NCBI RefSeq assembly: GCF_040686855.1
Contig: NZ_JBFBOG010000002.1
Location: 744,001-808,000 of the forward strand
From: Leifsonia sp040686855
Lineage (GTDB): Bacteria > Actinomycetota > Actinomycetes > Actinomycetales > Microbacteriaceae
Reading direction: 5' to 3'
Length of the DNA stretch: 64,000 bases
The stretch's first letter is position 1, and the number at the start of each line of letters is the position of its first letter. The position numbers were made by a program, and so were the translations under genes. The notes beneath the pieces were generated by a model. The model was not told the DNA's origin. It searched no databases and worked only from the letters and a program-made list of their open reading frames with translations. This document shows, in pieces, positions 33,909 to 42,348 of the stretch.

Positions 33909-34685
33909 ATGACGTTCCGCGAGCTGCACTTCGCCGACGAGCCGCTGCTGCTGCCCAACGCCTGGGATGTCGGGTCGGCGCTCGCCTTCGCCGCAGCGGG
34001 GTTCCCCGCGATCGGGACGACGAGCTTCGGCGTCAACGCGTCCGGTGGGCGTCCGGACGCCGAGGGCGCGAGCCGGGATGCGACGGTCGCGCTGGTGCGG
34101 GCGATCGCCCCGCTCCCGGCGTACATCACCGCCGACATCGAGGACGGCTTCAGCGACGACCCGGCCGAAGTCGCCGACCTCGTCGCATCCCTCGGCGCCG
34201 ACGGCGTCAATCTCGAGGACTCGGCGGGAGGCCGTCTGGTCGATCCCGCCATCCCGGCGGCCAAGATCGCGGCCATCCGTGCGGCCGCACCCGACGTGTT
34301 CGTCAACGCGCGCGCGGACGCGTACTGGTTCCACGAGGACGACACCGTGGATGCCGTCGTCGAGCGCGCGAAGCGGTACGCGGACGCCGGCGCCGACGGC
34401 ATCTTCGTGCCGGGAGTGACCGATCCGTCGACGATCGCGGACCTCGCCGCCGCCATCCCGCTTCCGTTGAACGTGCTCGTCGTGCCGGGACTCAGCCTCG
34501 ATGATCTCCAAAGTCTCGGTGTGCGACGGGTCAGCACCGGGTCGCTGCCGTATCGGGTGGCCATCGACGCGGCGGTGGACGTGGCCGAGGCGCTGCGCGA
34601 GCGGCGGGAGGTGCCGTCGGCGACCTCCTATGCGGTGGCCCAGCAGCGTCTGCTGGACTTCGCCCGGTCGACTCCGCGCGGATAA
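33909..34685 (+). CDS. Isocitrate lyase/PEP mutase family protein
   Basis: A 258-residue TIM-barrel enzyme of the isocitrate lyase/PEP mutase superfamily. It has PNAWDVGSALAFAAAGFPAI at the start, ADIEDGF for the metal-binding Asp/Glu pair, GVNLEDS, and FVNARADAYW. The diagnostic phosphonate motif of true PEP mutase (EDKxxxxxNS) is absent, so it is more like a 2-methylisocitrate-lyase or carboxy-PEP-related C-C bond enzyme. GGAAGGGGG precedes the ATG. It lies between the sugar operon and a TPP enzyme; a functional link is unclear. Confidence 0.85.
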   Translation: MTFRELHFADEPLLLPNAWDVGSALAFAAAGFPAIGTTSFGVNASGGRPDAEGASRDATVALVRAIAPLPAYITADIEDGFSDDPAEVADLVASLGADGVNLEDSAGGRLVDPAIPAAKIAAIRAAAPDVFVNARADAYWFHEDDTVDAVVERAKRYADAGADGIFVPGVTDPSTIADLAAAIPLPLNVLVVPGLSLDDLQSLGVRRVSTGSLPYRVAIDAAVDVAEALRERREVPSATSYAVAQQRLLDFARSTPRG

Positions 34686-34696
34686 TATGGTCGCGT

Positions 34697-34714
34697 CCGG
34701 CGCCTGATCGCCGG
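34697..34714 (+). terminator. Short hairpin after the PEP-mutase-family gene
   Basis: CCGGCG (34697-34702) pairs with CGCCGG (34709-34714) around CCTGAT, 12 bp past the stop. It is short and lacks a T-tract, so a weak candidate. Confidence 0.35.
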
Positions 34715-34804
34715 TGCTCGAAAAATGGGCACGAAGCACCCGCTGAGCCGCGGTGGCGAGACATATACGGAAGTCGTCCCTCCGTCGTCTCGAAAGGCTC
34801 CGCC

Positions 34805-36457
34805 ATGCCCTCCGTCTCCGCCCACGTCGCCGCCACCCTCGCCCGTCACGTCGACCACGTCTTCGGTGTGATGGGCAACGGCAACGCCCACTTCCTGGAT
34901 GCACTGGAGCGACAGCGCGGCGGCGAGTACTGCGCCATGCGCCACGAGGCCGGCGCGGTCGTCGCCGCGGACGCGTACTTCCGCGCCTCCGGCCGCCTCG
35001 CCGCGGCGACCGCGACCTACGGCGCGGGCTTCACCAACACGCTGACGGCGCTCGCCGAGGCGGTGCAGGCGCACATCCCGCTCATCCTCGTCGTGGGCGA
35101 CGAGCCCACCTCGGGGCCACGGCCGTGGGACGTCGACCAGATCGCGCTCGCGGCCGCGGTCGGCGCGCGCACGTACACCGTCGGGCGTGCGGACGCCGCG
35201 GCGACGACGGCCATCGCCGTCGAGCATGCGCTGACCTATCGGGTGCCGACCGTGCTGGCGATCCCGTACGACGTCGCGACCCGGGATGCCGGGCCGATCC
35301 CGGAGGCGCCGGAGCCCGTGCTGCCCGGGCCGAGCGCGCCCGGCGACGCCTTCGCCCAGGCCGCCGTCGCAGACGCTGCGGCCGCGCTCGCCGGGGCATC
35401 CCGTCCGCTGCTCCTCGCTGGGCGCGGGGCATGGCTCGCGGGCGCCGGCCCCGCGCTCGGCGCGCTCGCGGACGCGACCGGCGCGCTCACCGCGTCCACC
35501 GCGCTCGGGCGAGGCGTGTTCCCCGATGAGCGGTACGACCTCGGTGTGACCGGCGGATTCGGCGCCGAGAGCGCGATGGACCTGATCCGGTCCGCCGACG
35601 TGGCGGTCGTCTTCGGGGCATCGCTCAACCAGTTCACGATGCGGTTCGGCGAGCTGTTCGCGCCGGGAACGCGCGTCATCCAGGTCGACACGCGGCAGGC
35701 GGCGACCCATCCGCACGTCGGCTCCTATCTGCGCGGGGATGCGCGGCTCATCGCGGAGGCGCTGGTGTCGTCGCTCGCGGACGCTGGCGCGCAGCCATCG
35801 GGGTGGCGGGAGTCGGTGGACGTGACGGCCGCCCGGCAGTATCACGTCGGCGACGGACTCGCGGCCGACGGCCGGCTGGACCCGCGCACGGCGGCCGCCC
35901 GCATCGGCGAGCTGCTGCCCGAAGACCGCGTGGTCGTCTCCGACGGCGGGCACTTCATCGGCTGGGCGAACATGTACTGGCCGGTGGCGTCCCCGGACCG
36001 CATGATCATGGTCGGCACGGCGTACCAGTCGATCGGGCTCGGCTGGCCCAGCGTCCCGGGCGCCGCGCTCGCGCATCCCGAGTCGACCATCGTGCTGACG
36101 ACCGGCGACGGCGGCGGCCTGATGGCGCTGGCCGACCTGGAGTCGGCGGTCCGGGTCGCGGGGGGACGCGGCCTCGCCGTCGTCTGGAACGACGCGGCCT
36201 ACGGCGCCGAGGTGAACCTGTACGGGCTGAAGGGACTGGCGCAGGGTCCGATGCGGATCCCCGAGGTCGACTTCGCGGCGCTCGGCCGGTCGGTCGGCGC
36301 CGACGGGGTCGTCGTCCGCACCCCCGACGACCTCGAGGTGCTGGCCGACTGGGCATCACGCCCCGTCGCCGAGCGCCCCTTCCTCGTCCTGGACCTGCGC
36401 ATCTCGGGAGACGTGATCGCCCCCTACCAGCACGAGATCATCCGCGTGAACTCCTGA
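34805..36457 (+). CDS. Thiamine-pyrophosphate-dependent enzyme, acetolactate-synthase-like
   Basis: A 550-residue TPP enzyme with three domains in the usual order: TPP-binding N (about 1-165, activating Glu in CAMRHEAGAVVAADAY), central (about 185-320) and TPP-binding C (about 380-540, TTGDGGGLMALADLESAVRV then VVWNDAAYGAEVNLYG, the GDG-N metal/diphosphate motif). It resembles acetolactate synthase and benzoylformate decarboxylase relatives but lacks a neighbouring small subunit, so it is not a standard IlvB. GAAAGG lies upstream. The reaction, decarboxylation or carboligation of a 2-oxo acid, is unresolved. Confidence 0.85.
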   Translation: MPSVSAHVAATLARHVDHVFGVMGNGNAHFLDALERQRGGEYCAMRHEAGAVVAADAYFRASGRLAAATATYGAGFTNTLTALAEAVQAHIPLILVVGDEPTSGPRPWDVDQIALAAAVGARTYTVGRADAAATTAIAVEHALTYRVPTVLAIPYDVATRDAGPIPEAPEPVLPGPSAPGDAFAQAAVADAAAALAGASRPLLLAGRGAWLAGAGPALGALADATGALTASTALGRGVFPDERYDLGVTGGFGAESAMDLIRSADVAVVFGASLNQFTMRFGELFAPGTRVIQVDTRQAATHPHVGSYLRGDARLIAEALVSSLADAGAQPSGWRESVDVTAARQYHVGDGLAADGRLDPRTAAARIGELLPEDRVVVSDGGHFIGWANMYWPVASPDRMIMVGTAYQSIGLGWPSVPGAALAHPESTIVLTTGDGGGLMALADLESAVRVAGGRGLAVVWNDAAYGAEVNLYGLKGLAQGPMRIPEVDFAALGRSVGADGVVVRTPDDLEVLADWASRPVAERPFLVLDLRISGDVIAPYQHEIIRVNS

Positions 36458-36488
36458 CCTGGCTCGCGCTCCGCCGTCGCCGAGCGAT

Positions 36489-36544
36489 GAGTGGTGAGTC
36501 GTGGCTCCCATTCGGCCCGAGTGGCGACATCTGCTCACCACTCG
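36489..36544. repeat. 56-bp terminal-inverted-repeat element, copy A
   Basis: Begins GAGTGGTGAG and ends CTCACCACTCG, forming inverted ends, with an inner short stem around TTCGGCCCGAG. Located between convergent genes (TPP enzyme and araA). The same 56-bp architecture recurs at 50525-50580, with identical ends and 17 identical bases at the right side, so this is a dispersed element or a family of bidirectional terminators. Confidence 0.65.
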
Positions 36545-36617
36545 CCGGCGCAGCGGGCGGTGAGGGATGGGTTCCTGGCCGCCGATACCGATGACAACCG
36601 GCGGCCAGGAGGCTGGG

Positions 36618-38135
36618 TCAGATCCCGCGGGCGAGGCGGTAGTAGGCGGCGTTCCAGTCGAGCTCGCGGGCGAAGTCGCGGAGCGTGGTGGAGTCGTCGA
36701 TGACCAGGAGCTCAGTGCGGGCGAGGCGGGCGAAGTCCGCGAACGCCTCCACGCCGACGGCGGTGCTCATCACGGTGTGGTGCGCCGCGCCGGCCTCCAG
36801 CCACGCGGTCGCGGAGGTCGTGAAGTCCGGCGCCGGCTTCCACACCGCGCGGCCGACCGGGAGCTTCGGCAGGGGAGCGGTCGGCTCGACCACCTCCACG
36901 ACGTTCGCGACCAGGCGGAACCGGTCGCGCATGTCCGACAGGGCGACGACGACCGCGGGACCCGGGTCGGCGGTGAAGACCAGACGCACCGGGTCGTCCT
37001 TTCCGCCGATCCCGAGCGGGTGCACCTCCAGCGTCGGCCGGGCGCTCGTGAGCGACGGCGAGACCTCCAGCATGTGGGCGCCCAGGATGCGCTCGTCGCC
37101 CGGCGTGAGGTCGTAGGTGTAGTCCTCCATGAGGGAGGCGCCGCCCGGCAGCCCGGCACCCATCACGTTGGCCGCGCGCACCAGGATCGCGGTCTTCCAG
37201 TCGCCCTCGGCGCCGAAGCCGTAGCCCTCGGCCATGAGCCGCTGCACCGCGAGACCGGGCAGCTGCTTCAGCGCGCCGAGGTCTTCGAAGCTGGTCGTGA
37301 AGGCTCCGAAGCCGCCCTCCTCCAGGAACGACCGCAGGCCCAGCTCGATCGCGGCGCCGTCCCGCAGCGACTGGTGGCGCTCGCCGCCGCGGCGCAGCTC
37401 CGGCACCACGTCGTACAGCTCCTCGTACTCGGCGATCAGCGCGTCCACGTCCGAGTCGGACGCGGAGGCGACCGCCTCGGCGAGGTCGTTGACGCCCCAG
37501 GTGTTCACCTGCACGCCGAAGACGAGCTCCGCCTCCGTCTTGTCGCCTTCCGTGACCGCGACGAACCGCATGTTGTCGCCGAAGCGCGCCAGCTTCAGGG
37601 AGCGGGTGGCCGCCCAGCCGGCCGCAGCGCGCATCCACGTGCCGATGCGGGCGGTCACCGTCGGGTTCGACACGTGGCCGACGACGGTCGTGCGCGGCAC
37701 GGCGAGCCGGGTCTGGATGTAGCCGAACTCGCGGTCGCCGTGCGCCGCCTGGTTGAGGTTCATGAAGTCGAAGTCGATCTCGCCCCACGGCAGCTCGACG
37801 TTCGCCTGGGTGTGGAAGTGGAGGAGCGGCTTCTGCAGCGCGTCGAGGCCCGCGATCCACATCTTCGCGGGGCTGAAGGTGTGCATCCAGGCGACCAGGC
37901 CGATCACGGCGTCGTCGGCGTTGGCCTCCAGCATCGTGCGGCGGATCGCGTCGGAGTCGGTCAGCACCGGCTTCCAGACCACGCGCACCGGCACGTCGGC
38001 GGCGGCGCCGAGCTGGTCGGCGATGGCACGCGACTGGTCGGCGACCTGCGCGAGCGTTTCCGGCCCGTACAGGTGCTGGCTGCCGGTGAGGAACCAGACT
38101 TCGTAACCGTCGAGGGAGGTGGTGAGCTTCGGCAT
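36618..38135 (-). CDS. araA: L-arabinose isomerase
   Basis: A 505-residue enzyme (E. coli AraA is 500) that converts L-arabinose to L-ribulose. It starts MPKLTTSLDGYEVWFLTGSQ, and has GLVAWMHTFSPAKMWIAGL, the substrate-region LLHFHTQANVELPW, and LMEDYTYDLTPGDERILGAH, matching AraA's metal-binding Glu/His stretch. Its ATG overlaps the araD stop by one base (TGATG). Last gene of the araB-araD-araA operon, controlled by the LacI operator in front of araB. No frame defect seen. Confidence 0.96.
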   Translation of the reverse strand: MPKLTTSLDGYEVWFLTGSQHLYGPETLAQVADQSRAIADQLGAAADVPVRVVWKPVLTDSDAIRRTMLEANADDAVIGLVAWMHTFSPAKMWIAGLDALQKPLLHFHTQANVELPWGEIDFDFMNLNQAAHGDREFGYIQTRLAVPRTTVVGHVSNPTVTARIGTWMRAAAGWAATRSLKLARFGDNMRFVAVTEGDKTEAELVFGVQVNTWGVNDLAEAVASASDSDVDALIAEYEELYDVVPELRRGGERHQSLRDGAAIELGLRSFLEEGGFGAFTTSFEDLGALKQLPGLAVQRLMAEGYGFGAEGDWKTAILVRAANVMGAGLPGGASLMEDYTYDLTPGDERILGAHMLEVSPSLTSARPTLEVHPLGIGGKDDPVRLVFTADPGPAVVVALSDMRDRFRLVANVVEVVEPTAPLPKLPVGRAVWKPAPDFTTSATAWLEAGAAHHTVMSTAVGVEAFADFARLARTELLVIDDSTTLRDFARELDWNAAYYRLARGI

Positions 38136-38833
38136 CAGGAGAGGGATCCTTCCGGGGACTGTCCGTAGACGTTCTGGTAGCGGTCGAAGAGTCGGTCGAT
38201 CGACTCCTGCGGGATGGCGACGAGCGGACCGCCCTGGCGGGCGAGGTGGACGGTGCGGGCGACGTCCTCGGCCATGACGGCGGCCTTGACGGCGTCGCGC
38301 GCATCCCGGCCGATGGTGAACACGCCATGGTTCTGCATCAGCACCGCGCGGCTGCGGTGGCCGGTGAGGGTCTGCACGATGCCGCGGCCGATGGAGTCGT
38401 CGCCGATGATCGCGAACGGACCGACGGGGATGTCGCCGCCGAACTCGTCCGCCATCGCGGTGATCACGCACGGGATGGGCTCCGCACGGGCCGCCCACGC
38501 CGTGGCGTAGGTGGAGTGGGTGTGGACGACGCCGCCGACCTCGGGCATGTTGCGGTAGACGTAGGCGTGCGCCGCGGTGTCCGACGAAGGCGAGCGGTCG
38601 CTGCCGAGCGAGCCCGGGACCACCTCGCCGTCGAGCGTGCAGAGGATCATGTTCTCCGGCGTCAGGTGGTCGTAGTCGACCCCGCTCGGCTTGATGACGA
38701 ACAGGTCCTCGCCCGGGACGCGGCCGGACACGTTGCCGCCCGTCCAGACGACGAGGCCGTAGCGGACGAGTTCGGCGTGCAGCGCGGCCACCTGCTCGCG
38801 AGTGGTGCGGACGGCGGTGTCGAAGGCGGTCAT
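38135..38833 (-). CDS. araD: L-ribulose-5-phosphate 4-epimerase
   Basis: A 232-residue class II aldolase-like enzyme that turns L-ribulose-5-phosphate into D-xylulose-5-phosphate. Zinc ligands lie in VHTHSTYATAWAAR (HxH) and a later His in RAVLMQNHGVFTIG; WTGGNVSGRVPGEDLFVIKP and PEVGGVVHTHS are typical of AraD. GGAGG precedes the ATG, and 4 bp of the ATG region overlap the kinase stop. Middle gene of the arabinose operon. Confidence 0.93.
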   Translation of the reverse strand: MTAFDTAVRTTREQVAALHAELVRYGLVVWTGGNVSGRVPGEDLFVIKPSGVDYDHLTPENMILCTLDGEVVPGSLGSDRSPSSDTAAHAYVYRNMPEVGGVVHTHSTYATAWAARAEPIPCVITAMADEFGGDIPVGPFAIIGDDSIGRGIVQTLTGHRSRAVLMQNHGVFTIGRDARDAVKAAVMAEDVARTVHLARQGGPLVAIPQESIDRLFDRYQNVYGQSPEGSLS

Positions 38834-40446
38834 GCGGAGGCTCCTTCCACGGGCAGGGCGTCGATCGCGGTGCGCTCGACGGCCAGGCCCGCCTGGTAGC
38901 GGTCGAGGTACCGGGCGAACCCGGAGACATCGTCGGGATGCGGGTTGGTCGTCTCGAAGGCGAAGCCGCCGAAGACGCGGTGCTGGAGGTACGCGTCCAG
39001 CGCGGTCCCGTCGGCCGCGGCGGGGAGGTAGGCGGCGAGGACTGCGATGCCCCAGGCGCCGCCCTCGGACGCGGTGTCGGCGACGGACACGGGCGCGTCG
39101 AGCGCGCCGGCGAGGAACCGCTGCGCGACACCGGCGGTGCGGAACATGCCGCCGTGGGCGAACATCCGGTCGAGCGCCACGCCCTCCTCGTGGAGGACGC
39201 GCATCCCGAGCGCCAGCGTGCCGAACACGCTGTAGAGCTGGACGCGCGCGAAGTTCGCGAGGGTGAGCCGGCTGTCCGGGGTACGCACGACCAGCGGACG
39301 CCCTTCGGCGAGCCCGGCGATCGGCTCGCCGGCGAGGTGGTTGTAGGCGAGGAGGCCGCCGCCGTCGGCGTCGCCGCCCAGCGCCTCGCGGAACAGCGTC
39401 TCGTAGACGGCGTCCGTCGACACCGGGGCGCCGGAGGCCTCGGCGAATCGCCCGAAGAGGCCCGCCCATCCCGCCAGCTCGCTCGCTCCGTTGTTGCAGT
39501 GCACCATCGCGACGAGGTCGCCGGCGGGCGTGGTGACGAGGTCGAGCTCGTGGTGGACGGCGGCGAGCGGCTGCTCGAGCACCACCATCGCGAAGATGCT
39601 GGTGCCGGCGGAGACGTTGCCGGTGCGGGGTGCGACCGATGCGGTCGCGACCATCCCGGTGCCCGCGTCGCCCTCCGGCGGGCAGAACGGGATGCCCGGC
39701 TGCAGCGCGCCGGACGGGTCGAGCAGGGTCGCGCCCTCCGCGGTGAGCTCGCCCGCCGGCTGCCCGGCGACCAGCACATCGGGGAGCAGAGCAGGGAGGT
39801 CGAGGCCGGTGCCGAGGTCGGCGTAGCGGCGCAGCAGCTCGGTGTCGTACGTGTGCGTGGCCGGGTCGATCGGGAACATCCCCGATGCGTCGCCGACGCC
39901 GAGGACGCGACGCCCGGTCAGCCGCCAGTGCACGTAACCGGCGAGGGTGGTGAACGACGCGAGCTGCGGGATGTGCGGCTCGGCATCCCGCACCGCCTGG
40001 TGCAGGTGGGCGATCGACCAGCGCAGCGGGATGTTGACCCCGAACGCCTCGGTCAGCTCCGCCGCCGCCGGGCCGGTGTTGGTGTTGCGCCAGGTGCGGA
40101 ACGGGACGAGCAGTTCGCCCGACTCGTCGAAGGCGAGGTAGCCGTGCATCATCGCCGAGACGCCGATGGCGCCGACGGTCGCGGGGCGGACGCCGTGGCG
40201 GCGCTCGGCGTCGGCGAGGAGGTCGGCGTAGGCGGTCTGGAGTCCGGACCAGACCTCGTCGAGATCGTAGGTCCAGAGGCGGTCGCGGTAGGTGTTCTCC
40301 CACTCGTGGGAGCCGACGGCGAGCACGGTCGCGGGGTCGTCGGCGTCGACCAGGCAGGCCTTGATGCGGGTCGAGCCGAACTCGATGCCGAGGGCGGTGC
40401 GTCCGGCGGCGATGGCGTCGCGCTGGCGCGGATCCGGCGTGGTCAT
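38830..40446 (-). CDS. araB: FGGY-family kinase, probable L-ribulokinase
   Basis: A 538-residue FGGY carbohydrate kinase. The phosphate-1 motif is ALGIEFGSTRIKACLVDA, with GAIGVSAMMHGYLAFD, the ATP-domain GNVSAGTSIFAMVVL and late AHGGMFRTAGVAQRFLAGAL. ATG at 40444-40446 has GAGGAG upstream; a GTG 30 bp earlier lies in the operator and is rejected. First gene of the araB-araD-araA operon, which identifies its role as phosphorylating L-ribulose. By sequence alone xylulokinase activity would be an alternative, and the length sits between the two families. Confidence 0.88.
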   Translation of the reverse strand: MTTPDPRQRDAIAAGRTALGIEFGSTRIKACLVDADDPATVLAVGSHEWENTYRDRLWTYDLDEVWSGLQTAYADLLADAERRHGVRPATVGAIGVSAMMHGYLAFDESGELLVPFRTWRNTNTGPAAAELTEAFGVNIPLRWSIAHLHQAVRDAEPHIPQLASFTTLAGYVHWRLTGRRVLGVGDASGMFPIDPATHTYDTELLRRYADLGTGLDLPALLPDVLVAGQPAGELTAEGATLLDPSGALQPGIPFCPPEGDAGTGMVATASVAPRTGNVSAGTSIFAMVVLEQPLAAVHHELDLVTTPAGDLVAMVHCNNGASELAGWAGLFGRFAEASGAPVSTDAVYETLFREALGGDADGGGLLAYNHLAGEPIAGLAEGRPLVVRTPDSRLTLANFARVQLYSVFGTLALGMRVLHEEGVALDRMFAHGGMFRTAGVAQRFLAGALDAPVSVADTASEGGAWGIAVLAAYLPAAADGTALDAYLQHRVFGGFAFETTNPHPDDVSGFARYLDRYQAGLAVERTAIDALPVEGASA

Positions 40447-40463
40447 GGTGCTCCTCACGTCGT

Positions 40464-40512
40464 TGTGACCGGTCACATTGGATCATACGCGACCTCGGCC
40501 GCAGGCTGTCAA
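40464..40512 (-). promoter_or_regulatory. araBDA promoter with perfect LacI operator
   Basis: On the minus strand TTGACA (40507-40512) and TATGAT (40482-40487) are separated by 19 bp. TGTGACCGGTCACA (40464-40477), a perfect 14-bp palindrome, begins 4 bp downstream of the -10, over the expected start. Same operator core as at 29742-29755 before the ABC transporter. Confidence 0.7.
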
Positions 40513-40519
40513 GCCAGGA

Positions 40520-41518
40520 TCAGGCGGACGCGCGGCGCACGAGCGCGGGCGCGACGGGCGCGTCGAAGTCGAGCGTCCGTCCCTCGATCTCGGCGACCAG
40601 CCGGGCGACGGCGCGGCGGCCGAGCTCGCCGAAGTCCTGCCGGACGGTCGTCAGCGGCGGCGCGAGGAAGGCCGCCTCCGGGATGTCGTCGAACCCGACC
40701 ACCGCGAGGTCGTCGGGGAGCCTCCGCCCAGCCGCGCGCGCGGCGTGCATCGCGCCGATCGCCATCTGGTCGTTGGACGAGAACACCGCGGTGACCGCCG
40801 CATCCGCCAGCAGCTCGGCCCCGATCTCGGCCCCGGAGGCCGCGGTCCAGTCGCCCTCGCGCGAGACCACCGGGTCGGCGCCCGCCGCCTCCATCTCCAG
40901 CAGGAAGCCCTCGCGCCGCGCCCGGGCCTCCGACCAGTCGCCAGGTCCGCTCAGGTGCGCGATCCGCGTGTGGCCCAGGTCGAGCAGGTACCGGGTGGCC
41001 AGCCGCGCCCCCTCCCGCTGATCGACGAACACGCCGTGGTCGCCGGCGGTGCCCGCACCGTGCAGGGTGATCGACGGGACGCGCAGGGCCACCGCGTCCA
41101 TCGCGTCCTGGATGCGCTGCTGCGGCGCGACCACGACGACGCCCTCGACGGCCTGGGCGCTCAGCTGCTCCAGTGCCGCCTCAACGGCCGCGGTGTCGAG
41201 CGAGACGGCGTGCGCCACCGTCACGAAGTACCCCGCGTCGCGCGCCGCCCTCTCGATCGCGTCGATGCTGGACGCCGGGCCGAACAGCGACGACGGCGAC
41301 GCGACCAGCACCCCGAGCGTCTGCGAACGGGCCGTCGTCAGCATCCGCGCCGCGCGGTTGGGCCGGAAGCTCAGCTGCTCCATCGCCGCGAGCACCCGCT
41401 CCCGGGTCTCCGGCCGGATGCTCGGGTGGTCGTTGAGGACGCGGGAGACGGTCTGGCGCGAGACCCCGGCCGCAGCGGCCACCTCGCGCACCCCCGGCGC
41501 CCGCCCCTGCTCGTCCAC
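40520..41518 (-). CDS. LacI family regulator of the arabinose operon
   Basis: A 332-residue LacI protein. The HTH is GVREVAAAAGVSRQTVSRVL (about 8-28), then hinge RPNRAARMLTTARSQTLGVL and a sugar-binding domain with LAVVGFDDIPEAAFLAPPLT and TVRQDFGELGRRAV near the end. Start is GTG at 41516-41518, because TAGGGT lies exactly 6 nt upstream and the protein then opens MDEQG, matching MDEHG of the paralog at 28594-29625; a GTG two codons earlier is the alternative. Located immediately upstream of araB on the same strand. Probably represses araBDA, and perhaps the transporter, without arabinose. Confidence 0.9.
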   Translation of the reverse strand: MDEQGRAPGVREVAAAAGVSRQTVSRVLNDHPSIRPETRERVLAAMEQLSFRPNRAARMLTTARSQTLGVLVASPSSLFGPASSIDAIERAARDAGYFVTVAHAVSLDTAAVEAALEQLSAQAVEGVVVVAPQQRIQDAMDAVALRVPSITLHGAGTAGDHGVFVDQREGARLATRYLLDLGHTRIAHLSGPGDWSEARARREGFLLEMEAAGADPVVSREGDWTAASGAEIGAELLADAAVTAVFSSNDQMAIGAMHAARAAGRRLPDDLAVVGFDDIPEAAFLAPPLTTVRQDFGELGRRAVARLVAEIEGRTLDFDAPVAPALVRRASA

Positions 41519-41564
41519 ATCCACACCCTAGGGGATGCGCACCGGCGGCCTCAGCACAGCCGGC

Positions 41565-42263
41565 CTACCGCGCGCGGCCCTCCACCTGCGCCCGGAACCG
41601 CTGGTACTTCGGCGCCCCGACCCAGCGCCACATCACCTGCACCGGCCCGGGCAGGTTCTTCTTCAGCCAGTCGCCGCCGCCGTCGGGCTGCGAGGCGAGG
41701 ATGGCGCCCAGCATGTACCAGGTCTGCCCCTTCGGGGTCGACTTCCGGCCGTGCTCGGCGAACCACTCGACCTCCTGCTTCGTGATGGTGTGCTCCATCA
41801 GCGGGACGATGTTCGCCTCCTCGTCGGGCAGGTGCTCGGTGAGCGCGGCGCGGATGCCGGCCAGCGCCGACTGCACCGGTGCTGCCGTCACCGTGGAGGG
41901 ATGCTCGCGCCAGGCGGGGAGGGCGGCGTCGAGCGCGTTCAGCTGCACGAGCATCGCGGCGTGCTGCTCCCGCATCCGCTCGACGTGCAGGGCGCACGAC
42001 GGCGCGCGCTCGTCCAGCACCGGCCACAGCCGGGCGTCCTCGCCTTCGTGGTGCCCGTGCAGTGCCGTGGACAGCATGGCGAGCTGTGAGGCGACGGCCG
42101 CGGCGTGCGCGGTGTCGCCCTCGGCAACGCCGTCGACCAGCGCCGGTGCCTCATCGAAGGAGTGCCGGAACAGGCGGTGGATCTCGATCATGCCGCTGGC
42201 GTCGCAGGTCTTCGGCCCGTCGAGCGGCGACCGGCCGGAGGAGGGGAGTGGGGTCGCGGACAT
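41565..42263 (-). CDS. Hemerythrin-like (HHE) domain protein
   Basis: A 232-residue protein with a hemerythrin HHE fold at about residues 25-165. Candidate di-iron ligands are in IHRLFRHSF, HGHHEGEDARLWP, MREQHAAM and LTEHLPDEEANIVPLMEH. The C-terminal part (EWFAEHGRK then WYMLGAILA) is as in actinobacterial HHE proteins of similar length. Likely binds oxygen, NO or iron in the cytoplasm. TAGGGT lies 6 nt before the ATG (leaderless). Stand-alone, divergent from a GH13 gene. Confidence 0.88.
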   Translation of the reverse strand: MSATPLPSSGRSPLDGPKTCDASGMIEIHRLFRHSFDEAPALVDGVAEGDTAHAAAVASQLAMLSTALHGHHEGEDARLWPVLDERAPSCALHVERMREQHAAMLVQLNALDAALPAWREHPSTVTAAPVQSALAGIRAALTEHLPDEEANIVPLMEHTITKQEVEWFAEHGRKSTPKGQTWYMLGAILASQPDGGGDWLKKNLPGPVQVMWRWVGAPKYQRFRAQVEGRAR

Positions 42264-42348
42264 GGCGGCACCCTACTGCGGCCGCAGCCTCACGGCACCC
42301 CCTGATTCCACCCCTGGCGGACCTCGGCCGACGGCGTATGTGTGGGTC

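Noticed and set aside
33909..36457. Possible phosphonate biosynthesis pair (PEP mutase plus TPP-dependent phosphonopyruvate decarboxylase)
   Set aside because: The first enzyme lacks the EDKxxxxxNS motif of true PEP mutase, the genes are not coupled (119-bp gap with a hairpin), and no other phosphonate gene is present.
36618..39779. A 1053-codon open frame extending araA upstream on the minus strand
   Set aside because: It overlaps araD and araB, which have clear family motifs in other frames; long spurious frames are expected in DNA this GC-rich.
38830..40446. Xylulokinase (xylB) instead of ribulokinase
   Set aside because: The FGGY family alone cannot decide, but the gene is in one operon with araD and araA, and no xylose isomerase is present.
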